Source: Dicaeum eximium
Lineage: Eukaryota > Chordata > Aves > Passeriformes > Dicaeidae
Length of the DNA stretch: 64,000 nt
Assembly: GCA_013396995.1 (NCBI GenBank)
Contig: VWZP01009168.1
Location: 1,039,962-1,103,961 of the forward strand
Direction of reading: 5' to 3'
Shown here: one piece after another, positions 1-11,999 of the stretch
How positions within the stretch are numbered: the first letter of the stretch is position 1
Layout of the letters: each line of letters begins with the position of its first letter
Translations under genes and position numbers: made by a program
The notes under the pieces: generated by a model
The model's database searches: none
Seen by the model: only the letters and a program-made list of their open reading frames with translations
Told to the model about the DNA's origin: nothing

Positions 1-110
1 CGCAGGGGGCGGGGGTGGTGCCCTGGCGCCTCCTGATGTGAGGGAGAGGCGGGGGCGCGGCCTGAGGAACGCGTGGGGCCGGACCTGAGGCTTTCAAACG
101 CGGTAAAATG
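1..110. other. GC- and CpG-rich edge, possible CpG island end
   Basis: The first 110 bases have many CpG dinucleotides and a GC box (GGGGGCGGGGG), then composition falls sharply. It may be the flank of a promoter outside the window. No exon can be read here. Confidence 0.4.
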
Positions 111-1010
111 TGCTCTGCAGTGGTTTAAAAACTCCGTTTCATCACCCATCTGGGCCAGGGAGCTCCCAGCCCTGGGCAGAATTATTCGAAAATCTATTCC
201 CGGTTTAAGCGATTTTTGATCGGTTGTTACTTATTTTTCTGTAAAATTAGATCGCTGCCAATACCGATCATCCTCTTAAGATCGGAATTGTGCCAACAAT
301 AAGGCACTCCCTTGCTGGGGACAGAAAGAATCACAAAATAATCGCAGGCAGGAGTCACAAAATTCATGGAAACACAAAACAGCGCCTTTGGTTTCATCCT
401 GTTCTCCTCCTTGGCTGTTAAGGCTGAAAATGGAAAATATATGAACCTGTATGTGTACATATTTACATGTATAGAGATGTAGGTCTTTATATACATACAT
501 AAATGTATAGAAATCCAGGATGCCCCTACTATCAGGAAAATTAATCCACAAACATCAGAGGTTTATTTCCAAAAAGGAGACAGAGGAGTTCCTTTTGCTT
601 TATTCGAATAAAGGGAGAGGCCATAGGGCATTGCCCTGGGGTGTCTCAAATTTTTGGAGGACGCAGCCTCCTTTTTATCCAATTTCCCGGTCGCATTTCC
701 CTTCTCTCTTTCCCCACTGGCTGAGGTACTTGAGAGGTACAGACTGCCCAGAACGCCCGATCCCCTATAATGTATAACCCCACTTTTTAATTCTCATGGA
801 ATTTTTTGAGTTTTTCCCCATTTTTCCTTTCATCTTCCAATGTCCAAATTCATTTATCAGCAAATCTACAGTTTGTTTGTAAAGGCAAATATCTTTTCCC
901 ATTCATCAATCAGTGAATCCTTCCCATTGTTTCTTTTATCTCTCAGTGCTAGTTCTGTCTAGCAGCAGACCCACGTTTGTTCGTAAAGACAATCTGTCAT
1001 TCCTCTCACT
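111..1010. other. Intergenic, nothing recognised
   Basis: AT-rich non-coding DNA. No exon, RNA gene or identifiable repeat was seen. Confidence 0.6.
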
Positions 1011-1085
1011 ACCAAGGCAGGGTGGTTGGAATGAGATGGTCTATAAGGTCCCTTCCAACAAAAAGCATTCTGTAATTCTGTGACT
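1011..1085 (+). mobile_element. CR1 3' end fragment
   Basis: This is the CR1 tail (GGTCCCTTCCAAC, then ATTCTGTAATTCTGTG). It abuts a CR1 in the opposite orientation. Confidence 0.75.
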
Positions 1086-1560
1086 TGGGGCTGGAAGGGA
1101 CCTCTGGAGATCATCCAGTCCAAGTCCAACCCCTCTGGCAAGGCAGGGTCACCTGGAGCAGCTGACACAGGAATGTGTCCAGGTGGGTTTGGAATGTCTC
1201 GGGAGAGGGACAATCCACAAAATCCCTGGGCAGGCTGCTCCAGTGCTCCGTCACCCTCAATGTAAGTAAGTTCTTACTCATGTCTAGGTGGAACTTGTTG
1301 TGTTTCATTTTCATTTTACATCCCCTTCTCTTTATCCACTGTAAAGAGCCTGGCACCATCCTCCTGGCACCTGTCTTGGAGATACTTACATAGATTGTTG
1401 AGATCCCCTCTCTATCTTCTCCAAACTAACCAGGCCCAGTTCCTGCAGTCTCTCCTCATGAGAGATGCTCCAGAGGCCTCATCATCTTTGTGGCCTCTCC
1501 AGTAGTTCCTTGTCCTGCCATTCCGGGGATCCCCCCAGCTCCCAGCACCCTGTTCCTGAC
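1083..1560 (-). mobile_element. CR1 fragment
   Basis: The minus strand reads as the last roughly 480 bases of CR1, with its usual CTGGAAGGGACCT and GGCAGGCTGCTCCAGTG blocks seen on the plus strand. It is diverged. Confidence 0.85.
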
Positions 1561-2519
1561 ATTATTTTATCCCCACATCCAGCTGTGATCCCACATTCTG
1601 CACTGCTAGAGGATTCCCAGTTCTCATTTTCCAGGCTCAGCACTCCTTAGTGGTGTCTCCAGAAGAGGGTGGAACATTTAGCCACTCCAATGAGAGGAAT
1701 TTTCCCTATTCCCTGTCTTCTTCCCCCAGTAAAAATCATGGAACCAATTATCTGCCTTAATTTCAGAGCCTTGCAATTCTTGTATATGGAGCTGCACCCA
1801 TTTGTAGAAATATTTATTCTGTTTGTGAAATTTAGGTGGCATCTTTTTATTTTCAAGTAGAACTGATGAGACCTCAAGGGAGGAGCATTTCCAAAATCCT
1901 CTCAAATGGGAGTATTAAATTAAGAAAAGATGAGAGGAATATTGGCTTCTGTGTTTCAGCTCTGAGGGAGTTTGGGAATCTCTGCAGAGTGAGAAGATTT
2001 GTTGATACTCCAAGGTGAGTGAAACAGGTGCTGGGGTGAGTAGCATGTCTTGTGTAGACTTTTTGCTGCCTGAGCAAGCCACAGCATGTAAAAAAACAAA
2101 AGTAGAAAAAGTCTCCTCCTGGCAGAGCCGTCTGAGTCTCCCCCACAAGATGGCTCTGCAGCCACAGGCTCTGCAAGGGAAGAACCCGGAAATACCTGTT
2201 ATTTCTCTTTTATTAGAGCATTAACTTTAAAATAATCACCTTTGAAAGATATCTCCTTCCCTGGAAAACCTGCAAAACTCTGTGAAAACTTTACAAAGAT
2301 GTTAATCCAAGCCTTTTTCCTCAAAAGTGGCTCTTTCTACTCTTTTTTTAAAGGAACAGACTATTACTCAGCCTAGAATTTCATTATGCCATCATGCAGT
2401 GAGCAAAGTGACCATGAAATGGCTGAGGAATTAATCTGGTCAAAAATTACGTTTTGCAAATTCAGCTTGCAATGGAGTGATCTGAGCCTGCTTGCAACTG
2501 TGCCTGTGCCCACACTCCA

Positions 2520-2826
2520 GCATGAAAAAAGTTGTGGAAAGGATCTTGTAAAGAATAGGATGGGGGGAAATGGCTTTAAGATGAAAGAGAGTAGATTTAG
2601 AATCGGTATTAGGAAAAATGTCTCCCCTCTGATGGTGGTGAGGCCCTGGCACAGGGTGCCCAGAGAAGCTGTGGCTGCCCCATCCCTGGAAGTGTTCTGG
2701 GCCAGGTTGGACAGGGCTTGGAGCAGCCTGGGATAGTGGAAGGTGTCCCTGCCCATGGCAGGGGCCTGGAATGAGATGATACTTAAGGTTTCTTCCAACC
2801 CAAACCATTCTGTGGTTATGTGAAAT
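2520..2826 (+). mobile_element. CR1 3' fragment
   Basis: Typical CR1 3' region (GCCCAGAGAAGCTGTGGCTG) ending in an ATTCTGTGGTTATGTG tail. Confidence 0.92.
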
Positions 2827-3539
2827 ATTAGATACTATGAGAAATTGAAGCAACCCCAATAAATTGTGATTATTTGAAGTGTGGATCTTTGACATATTTG
2901 TGGCCAGAATGGTAGCACAGAGTTACCTCAACTAACATAAGATATTGACCTAACAAGTGTAACTTGAGACTGTAGTCACCTTAGGCTGCAAGTGAGTTTT
3001 ATCCTCTTGCATTTAATCCTGGAGGTTGGAAGGGCCTGTGCCAGTAATTTTGTAAGGTCTTACATCAGTATCCTCCACTTTACCAGCCAGGGCACATAAC
3101 AAAAAATCAAGCTGGAATATTGAATAAAAAGCCTGGAAGTTGAGGGATAAAAGATAATGTCACTTTTAGACCAGGGACAGCCAGAGAATTGTTCCTGGGA
3201 AATTTATATTGTGTAGGTGCATAATGTAAGTGCATATGGTTTAGCAATAAGTACAGAAGTGGTAGCTGAATACAAATCCAGCTGGGAAAGCATAGAAAAG
3301 AGGCTGGATAAGTTGCAAATGAAGTTATTGATCAATATCAGCTAATATAAAGAGGGAAATCCCTCCAGAAGGATTGCTCAGCCCAGTCTCAGCTATTTTA
3401 GGACTGTGAGCTACAGGGACTGGGAGCTTTTAACAGCCCAGATGTTACAGTAACAAATCAAGGCTTTGTAACTAAATGGATTCTTTTACTGTAAAAACTG
3501 CTGGTTTGTTTTTTCTCTTTCTCACACTGCCATTGACTG

Positions 3540-3600
3540 GGTTTTTGGTTTTTTGTTTTTGGTTTTTTTTTTTTTTGGGTTTTTTTTTTCCCTTTTTGAA
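3540..3600. repeat. T-rich simple repeat
   Basis: A run of T with scattered G, possibly an A-rich tail of an old insertion on the other strand. Confidence 0.7.
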
Positions 3601-4164
3601 AACAGCTCCACTGAAGTCTGTTCCAGAGGGAAGAGAAGAAAACACATCAGTGAGGACAAAGAGCTGAGCAGCACTTAGGCACAGTGCCTTCTCACACCAA
3701 ATGCCCACAGAGAGATGCAGCTGAGGATTGAGAGTCACACAAAATCCCAGCACACTCTGCTTTCCAATACCTTCTGCCTCAAGCAGATCTCCTTATCACT
3801 AAGTTCACCTTGAACTTGTGGAAACTGCAAGTTTCCACAACTGGAAAAAAACTCAGTCTAATGGTTAGGGCACAGGAGCTGGGAAGTTTGATTTCCATTC
3901 ATGTTTTTTCTGCAGGTTTGTGAAAATCCCTATTGTTTGCAGAGTGTTTCATGCTCTTCACATTGCTTTAAGAGAGCAGAGCAGTGCTCTTGTATGTTTT
4001 CAGCTCTCAGTATTGGAAGCAGAGTTTGATTTATTGCCATACACTGCATTTCCCTAAATCTGGAGACAAATATATCTAAGGTAGAACTTGAGAAAACCTG
4101 GAAATACAGAGTCTTTTCTCTGGCAAATTGAGCATGGTCCATTCTACTAATTTTGCTCTTTTTC

Positions 4165-4345
4165 TCTTCATAGAATCATGGAATTCTTTAAGATAGAAGG
4201 ACCTTTTAAAGGTCACTGAATCCTACTCTGCTGCCATGGACAGAGACACTTTCCACTAGACCAGGTAGCTCCAAGTCCCTTCCATCCTGGCCTCGACCAC
4301 TTCCAGGGATGGGGCAGTGCTCTCATGCCTTTCTGATGTGAAAGA
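4165..4345 (-). mobile_element. CR1 3' fragment
   Basis: The plus strand shows the reversed CR1 end, ATAGAATCATGGAATT, then GACACTTTCCACTAGACCAG. Confidence 0.88.
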
Positions 4346-5211
4346 CAGACAACTTCTGAATCAAAAATGATTGTTTTTTATGAGGCCAAACTGATCTGAA
4401 CAAAGTTAGCCCAAAACTGAATTATGGACTTTGTTGCCATTTGAGAGAGAAACAAATGCGGCAAAGAAAATTTCAGCTTGAAAGTTCCAGCATAGAAAGA
4501 CCTCATTGTGGAAAGTGTGAGGAAATCTTAATAGAGGGTGTTGGTGCCTCTGCCTTCTATAATAATTTGAAAACTGAACATTAAAATACTGACAGTAACA
4601 GAGGGTAATGAGCCATTGCTTGTAAAAAATAATATGTAGGAAAAGGTCAGCACTTTGAGAAAGCAAGTGCCTCTGGATTGACAAGGTTAATCATAAAAAA
4701 TAAGTGTATTGCTGCCAAATTGCCAGTTGCTGGGTAACCCACAGGTGAAGGGAAGGGCATTTGCTTAGTGGCAGGAGTTTAATAATTCACCATCTGGGTG
4801 AAGTTATCTTCAGTGGAGCGTGTAAGATTTTTATTTAGACAATGCAGTCTAGCTGCTCCATTTGACCAGCTAATCTGTCTGTGGACTCATTGATAATATT
4901 GGCTGCAAGCTTAATTCAGTTGTCTGAATATGAATAACAATGAAAGTTCTCTTATTAGTTTTTCTGTATCCCTAATGGACTTAAATTAACTTAAAATAAC
5001 ACATCCACACCAGATGAGATAAAACAGCATAATTAGTTTGTGGAAAAGATGCTTCCTAGGCACGAGGTTTGAGACCAATCTGCAAACATGATTAACTTTT
5101 TTTTTTAATAGAGTAAGGCAAAGGTACCTCACTCAAAACAAAGAACATCCTATTTACTTTTAACTGGATGTTAATTGATAGTTTAGCTGTTTTTTCACAT
5201 GATGTTTGCAT

Positions 5212-5420
5212 TAAATTCTTCCCTGTGAGGGTGGGCAGGCCCTGGCACAGGGTGCCCAGAGAAGCTGTGGCTGCCCCTGGATCCCTGGAAGTGTTCCAGA
5301 CCAGATTGGACAGGGCTTGGAGCAACCTGGGATAGTGGAAGGTGTCCCTGCCCATGGCAGGAGGTGGAACAAGATGAGCTTTCAAGTCCCTTCAACCCAA
5401 ACCATTTATGACTCTGTGGT
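5212..5420 (+). mobile_element. CR1 3' fragment
   Basis: CR1 3' region with GCCCAGAGAAGCTGTGGCTG and a degraded tail. Confidence 0.92.
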
Positions 5421-5779
5421 TTTGTGTGGCAGGGCTTTTCTGCAGAATGGAGGCCTTTTGGTGTGTTCTGGTGATGCCCTATTGTGAATTCCTGTTACAC
5501 TCCCAAACTTCTTGACTGGGGACACCTTCCACTGCCAGGTGACTCTGGCTTGGATCCAGGCAAACAAAAGTTCTCCTACACCATTTCCAAGTACAGTTTA
5601 GGAGTTAGCACGGGCCAGGACTAATTTCCCAGAACAGAAATTAACAGAAGGAGTGAGCAGAGAAGATTAATGCCTGTACAAAATCAGATGAGAACCTCTG
5701 GCACTCATGATGCCATCTAGAAAGATGTTTGCTATAACGTGCAAGTAACATTTTGTTAGTGTGTTTCAAAAGATTTCTT

Positions 5780-5870
5780 AAAAAGTCTCCCCAGAGCTGA
5801 GCTGGGGGGGCTCAGCCTGGAGAAAAGCAGGCTCAGGGGGGACCTTCTCACCCTCTACAACTCCCTGAAT
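5780..5870 (+). mobile_element. CR1 internal fragment
   Basis: GGCTCAGCCTGGAGAAAAG and CTCTACAACTCCCTG are CR1 ORF2-end sequence. Both ends are truncated. Confidence 0.8.
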
Positions 5871-6387
5871 TATATGGTGATCAGATGTAGTTTATGGAAT
5901 TATAGTCAGTCTGGTTACTTGTCTGCAGCTGGGAGGAGTCTTTCAGCTAAAAGCAAAATAGATGAATGGTCTTTCAACTGATTTTCATCTTTGTTTTGTA
6001 TTCTGCAGCTGCTTCTAAATCACAGCAAAAATCAACAATATTATTCATGCTGACAAGATTGAAAATGATGAAAAATTATGGAAAAGGAGAAGCCAAAGCT
6101 TTTTGTTTTTGCAACCTTTTCCTCAGCTAAACACGTCAGGTCCCTCCTAGCTTATTTTTGTATTTTTCTTCCAGCTTAGATTATTCCATATTAAAATATT
6201 TTAGGTACTTTTTGCACTTTCAGCAAGTGCAAACATTGGGTTTTCTCTGTAATTTTGCCTTGCATAAGTGGCAGTTACACAGCACATTGGAAGTGCTTGA
6301 GACATTCACCAAGTGGTATGGATTTCTCATTAAAGTAGGATCATTACTAGGGTGAATAAGCAGTCTAAAGGCATTATATTTATATTT

Positions 6388-6515
6388 TTCTGGTGAGGGT
6401 GGGAAGGCCCTGGCACAAGTTGCCCAGAGAAGCTGTGGCTGCCCCATCCCTGGAAGTGTCCAAGGCCAGGTTGGACAGGGCTTGGAACAAACTGGGATGG
6501 TGGAAGGTGTTCCTA
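6388..6515 (+). mobile_element. CR1 3' fragment
   Basis: CR1 block GCCCAGAGAAGCTGTGGCTG without the terminal tail. Confidence 0.88.
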
Positions 6516-7204
6516 CCTTCAGGAATCTCATTCCTTATCTGTATTCATTCCTTATCTGTATTTCTTTATGGAATATTTAAAAAACAGAAATCCAGATCTT
6601 GCCCAAACAGGTCTGCATTCCCTGATAGATGGTATGAATCCATACATCTCAGATATGTCTGTTAAGTTTATAGAGTGCTCTGAGATTTCAAAATACAGCT
6701 ATTATTGAAATAGCCATTGTTATTCTTGTTTTTAATAGCTGCTGACAGTCAGGAATATTTTGAGGTAAGTGCCAAGTTAGAAGCTGTGATTTTGAATAGA
6801 GTTTTTCAAATACTCCAGGGGTCTGTTATGTTTGAGGTAATTTGTCTGGACTGTCATCCCAGAAACCTCTGGTGGAAGGAGATCAGACTGGCACAACAAA
6901 GACTGGCAGTGGTACTCAAATGTCCTCTTGTGAGCCACTTTATGGGTTTGGTTCTGCTAAAGATGTTGAACACTTTGCAGGGCATTACTGAATTTTCTTG
7001 AGCTGTCTGAAACTCAGCATTTCCATTTCATGGCAAATGTCAAATTTTCACAGTATGTTTTTATTCTCAGTGTGAACATACCCACAAGTATAAAACCTTT
7101 CCTGCCAATTTAGAAAAGTGTTGTTTTAAACACTAAATATGTATAGAGAAACTTCAAAATTAAATTACTAATTCAAAGCTTATTTTCTTTTGTTTCTAGT
7201 CTTA

Positions 7205-7675
7205 GGATGAGGTGTTGGTGAGTGTCCGAAGAAGGACAATGGAGCTGGGGAAGGGTCTGGAGCACAAGTCTGATGAGGAGCAGCTGAGGGAGCTGGGGGG
7301 GCTCAGCCTGGAGAAAAGGAGGCTCAGAGGAAACCTTCTCACTCTGTACAACTCCCTGGCAGGAGGGGACAGCCAGGTGGGAGTCAGGCCCTACTCCCAA
7401 GTGATAGCACAAGAGGAACTGCCCTTAAGTTGCACTAGGGGAGGTTTAGATTGGATATTAGGAAAAAATTTTTTATTAAATGGGTTATCAATTATTGGAA
7501 TGGGCTGTCCAGGGCAGTGGTAGAGTCACCATCCCCTGAGGAATTTAAAAACTGTGTAGATGTGGCACGTGGGGACATGGTTTAGTGGCAGGCTTGGCAG
7601 TGCTGGGTTAGTGATTGCATTCAATGATCTTAGAGGTTTCTTCCACCCTAAACAAGTCTGTGATTCAATGATTCT
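7205..7675 (+). mobile_element. CR1 3' fragment, about 470 bp
   Basis: It runs from the end of ORF2 (GAGGAGCAGCTGAGGGAGCT) through the 3' UTR to a GATTCAATGATTCT tail. Stops and frameshifts show it is dead. Confidence 0.93.
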
Positions 7676-7689
7676 CTCCTGACACAACA

Positions 7690-10205
7690 GATCCAATGGT
7701 TCAGGACATGGCCCAGCTGATCACACTATCCTGTCAGGATAAGAACCAGGTAAGGCTGCTATTGCTGGGCAACCACGTGGGCAGTTTCTAGTGGATGAGA
7801 TTTATCAGCAATTACCTAATTTTAGGTGGCTTTTTTTGTGTCATGACTACGTTGGAGCTTGCTGGACGAATTTCTGATTTGGAGATGGATTTTCTACAGT
7901 TAAAAATGTGTAATCCAAGTCAGTCTTAAATTAGATATCTCTACTTAGATAAGTGGTTTCCTGTCTCCATGGCCTGCATTGAGTCACTCTCCACTAAGCA
8001 TAATGGGAGTCTGGACTGTTCTAGCCATGTCCTTTAGGTTTGAGTTTGGTGCTGAATTTTGGTGCTGTTATGTTCACTGGTGGGATGAGAGCTTTCTGAG
8101 AACTAATTAGTGGCAATAACTTGAAGCCTCTTGTTCATTTATTGTTATTATCTTTATAATATGCATAAGACCATTTTGGGCCTGAGATACACAACATGTA
8201 ACCACAGCAGGGTACATCAAAGGCTGTCTTGTTACTGGAATATTTTTAAGTTGGTAATATAAAATCCTACTGAGGCAAAGCTCTGTAGTTAATGCAAGAC
8301 AACTCAACACCAACTGGGTTCATCTGAACCTGTCTCCATTGGGATCTTATGTTGACTTTGCTTTTTGATTTAGCAATCAGCTGTAAAAGACAACATTTTG
8401 GAAGCCAGTCTAATGAAGATACTTAGAGTGATATTCTTCCAACCATGTCTTTGAATCTGAGAAAATTACTTCAGGCTTTATTCCCTTTACTGTTGATGGG
8501 AAGAAGCAGGAATTTAGAGTGTGAGTCGTCTGACCTATTTGAGATGTCCATTTTGGGGTGATGAGTTGCAGATGAAATGCTGATTTCTCCCTGTTGAGTA
8601 CTAAAGGGCCAGAGGGGGATTAGTTTAGATGCAGGTGACTGATGGGATTGGAGGAACTCATCCCATCCTCACTTCAGGGTACAACGTTTGGCCTTATCAG
8701 CAGTAGCTTTATCACCCAGCAAATGCCATGGCTGATATGGGATCTCTCCCAGGACAAGTCTGCATGGAAATGAGACCAGCCACTGGAACTGGAGCTCCAT
8801 TTCCATTTGAGAACAATTCACAGCCCTCTGAGGTCAACGGGAATCTTTCACTGGTCTCAATGGGCTTTGCAAACCATAGAGTTTCAGCATAAATTAATTT
8901 AGCAGCTGGGTGCCACAATTTAAGATAACATCATTCTCCTGGGTTTTATTATCAATGTTTTGCCAAAGGTCAGCACTCTCACAGCAGAGCTGGCAGACCA
9001 AAGTTAGCCACGAACTAATACAGGAGCTCACTTGGTCATAAAGGCTGTGCATGTGCTACTCCTAACAGAATATTCCTTCCCTTGGTACCTAAGTCTGCTC
9101 TGTTTTGGTTTATCTAGTCCATAGTCTTCATCATCACAGAAATCCATACTTAATCCCTTTGTCCATCTCCTCCAAGGCTGCCAGTGGTCTGTGGTTTACA
9201 AAGAACAGCCTCCCCATCCAATCCCCACTCCCTGACGTGTGATCTCTGTCCTTTCAGCCTTTGGTCACCTTTGAAGCTGCATCTCAGTAGCAAGGCTGGT
9301 GGATTAAACAAATCACCTCTGACAAAGAGGGGGCTGAAAGTACCTTTGTTAATAATTCAAGACAGACAAAAAAAACTGGGGTAAAAACTGGATGTTCTTC
9401 CTTTCTGCCAGGCAGGCAGAGATGTTGCTTATTTGAAGGAAAACTTTTAAGAGAAAATTCAGTACTGAGTTGTATAACTGAAGCTTGAAACTTCATTAAT
9501 TAAAAATTAAAGAATTTGAAAAGATATTATAGCTTTTGGGGCAAGTGAAGACTTTGGAGAGAAAACAGAAGAGTTTAAGTATTTGTCTTATTTTTGTGGC
9601 ATTGTGGGTGCTTTTGCAATACTTACACTTTTGCTCACCCCACTGCCCCAAACATCCTTTTCAGCATCTGGGAAAAATTATTCTTTTAGAGCCCACAGAG
9701 TGCTTCAGAGAATGCACTACTGCCTTACAGAAAAGCCTTACAGGTACCAACCATTTTCTGCATCAAAAGAGGGGCAAACTCATGTTCACTGTGTTGTCCA
9801 GGTCAGTGTGATGTGACTTTCACAGTCCAACCCAGATCATTCAAATACTAATAACATCATTGTCCTGGTCATGTTTCTACAGGAAGGAACTGGTAATTAA
9901 AAACCTTTGGGAAAATAATATTAAAGTTGGACAGCTAAAATACTTTGTTTTGTTTTAAATAGCAAGCACGCTTCATGACCAGTGCATGCTTGGAGGAATT
10001 TCAGTTTTGGCAGTAATGGAAACAAGGGGAATATAAAACAGTTGAAAGCCTTAACTCAATATTTGAGACCATAGGGTCCAGTTCATCCTTTATTACAAGT
10101 TTCTTGTATTTCTTAGAATGTCTGTCAGGACAGGGTTCAAATCAGCCCAATTTAGCCACCTCAAACTGGGTGACTTATTTGAGACACCTCTCTGGGCTCT
10201 CTGTA
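7690..10205. other. Intergenic, nothing recognised
   Basis: Unique-looking AT-rich DNA. Short open frames exist but none has exon-like splice sites or a recognisable domain. Confidence 0.6.
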
Positions 10206-10209
10206 ATGC

Positions 10210-10397
10210 CAGAATGGTTTGGGTTGGATGGGATCATAAAAGTCATCTTGTGCCACCCCCTGCCATGGGCAGGGACACCTTCCACTATCCCAGGTTGCTC
10301 CAAGCCCCATCCAGCCTGGCCTTGGACACTTCCAGGGATCCAGGGACAGCCACAGCTTCTCTGGGCACCCTGTGCCAGGGCCTCACCACCCTCACAG
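10210..10397 (-). mobile_element. CR1 3' fragment
   Basis: Reversed CR1 end: AGAATGGTTTGGGTTGGA, then the block ending CCTCACCACCCTCACAG. Confidence 0.92.
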
Positions 10398-10403
10398 TTA
10401 ATA

Positions 10404-10410
10404 ATGATAT

Positions 10411-10448
<38 letters not shown>

Positions 10449-10472
10449 ATTATTATTATTGCTATTATTAAA
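10404..10472. repeat. (GAT)n/(TTA)n microsatellite
   Basis: About thirteen GAT units followed by ATT units, directly next to a CR1 fragment. Confidence 0.95.
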
Positions 10473-11051
10473 TTTTATGTCAGTAGGCACTTCCAAATAA
10501 CAGCTGATCTCATCCAGAGAAGGTGCATATTTCTCTACCAAGAATGTCTTTCACTGCAATGATCTTTCACTATTGACTCCAGGGGAAGCCTGGATGACCA
10601 GTTTCAACCAGATCTGAAACTTTTAAATGGTTTTATTTCACTGAAATAAATTTTCTGGTGAAGTTAGGGCTATAAAATCTATTTAAGTACATGTGACAGA
10701 TTTTACTATATTCAGTTACAAGCCAATAAATGTTTGCTTCAAATGCTTGGGTTATAAAAAACATTTCAACATGTGTGACAGCAAAATATTTTAATATATT
10801 CAGTTATAGGCAAAAATAGATCAATATTACTCTGTCAACTCCATGCATTAAAATGATCACAAGTCAATATGAGAGCAATGATGAGTCAAAAAAGGGTCAT
10901 AATTATGGTTCTTTATTTGCCTCATGGTTTTTGTGCTTGTTGTATTCATGCTGTCAGAGTTTTTCTAAATAACCATAGTGGATAGAGATGGCCCAGCATT
11001 TCCCCTTTTGGATGAATACAGAGTTTTTCCCCTGGTGAGGACATGGAGTCT

Positions 11052-11090
11052 GCAAACAAACAAACAAACAAACAAACAAACAAACAAACA
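11052..11090. repeat. (CAAA)n microsatellite
   Basis: About ten CAAA units. Confidence 0.95.
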
Positions 11091-11194
11091 ATGCTTGCAA
11101 TGCAGACTGGATAGAAAATGCAGCTCCACTTCCAGATAAGCCCAAGTGAGCCATGGGGACTTTTTCCCATGGCCTGATCTGGGTTCAACAAGCC

Positions 11195-11995
11195 CTGAGC
11201 ACCAAACCTCATGAAATTCAATGGGACCAAGTGCAAGATGCTGCAGCTGGGTGAGGAAAACCCCTGGTATGAACCCAGAGAATGGATGGGAGCAGCCCTG
11301 CCGAGGAGGACTTAGGGTGCTGGCCAGTGAAAAGCTGGGCATGGCTCGGCAGTGTACGGTCATTTCTTGCACTCACAGCCCAAAAAGCCAATTGTGCCCT
11401 GGGCTGCATCAAAACCAGCCTGGGCAGTGGGTCAAGGGAGGTGATGCTCTCTCTCTCTGCTTTGCTCTTGTGATATCTCACCTGGAATGCTGCATCCAGC
11501 TCTGGGAGCACCAACACAGAAAAGGCAGGGACGTGTTGGAGCAGGTCCGTAGGAGGGCACAAAGATGCTCCAAGGGCTGGAGCCCCTCTGCTCTGGAGCC
11601 AGGCTGGGAGAGCTGGGGATGTTTACCTGGAGGAGAGGAAGCTCTGGAAGACTTCAGAGCCCCTTCCAGTGCCTAAAGGGGGCTTCTAAGAAAGCCAAAA
11701 AGGGAGTTTTTTACAAGGGTATTTAGTGACAGGATAGGGGACAATGGCTTCAAACTGACAGGGTTTATATTTGGGTCAAATATGAGGAAAAAATTCTTCC
11801 CTGTGAGGGTGGGGAGGCCCTGGCACAGGGTGCCCAGAGAATCTCTGGGTGCCCCATCCCTGGAGTGTCCAAGGCCAGGTTGGATGAGACTTGGAACAAC
11901 CTGGGATAGTGGAAGGTGTCTCTGCCCATGGCAGGGGCTGAAACAAGATGAGCTTCAAGGTTCTGTCCAACCCAAACCATTCTGTTCCCATGAAT
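11195..11995 (+). mobile_element. CR1, longest copy, with decayed ORF2 end
   Basis: About 800 bases. The 5' part still reads as degraded CR1 reverse transcriptase C-terminus (for example CCTGGAATGCTGCATCCAGC and GGAGCAGGTCCGTAGGAGGG). The 3' UTR follows with a poor tail. Many stops and indels make it non-functional. Confidence 0.92.
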
Positions 11996-11999
11996 GTGT

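Noticed and set aside
3930..4142. 70-codon minus-strand frame with a plausible amino acid composition
   Set aside because: No splice signals, family resemblance or neighbouring exons were found.
10118..10471. Open frame with a poly-Asp run
   Set aside because: It is the translation of a CR1 fragment followed by a GAT microsatellite.
11221..11676. 151-codon open frame
   Set aside because: It lies inside a decayed CR1 copy and is not in the frame of an intact reverse transcriptase.
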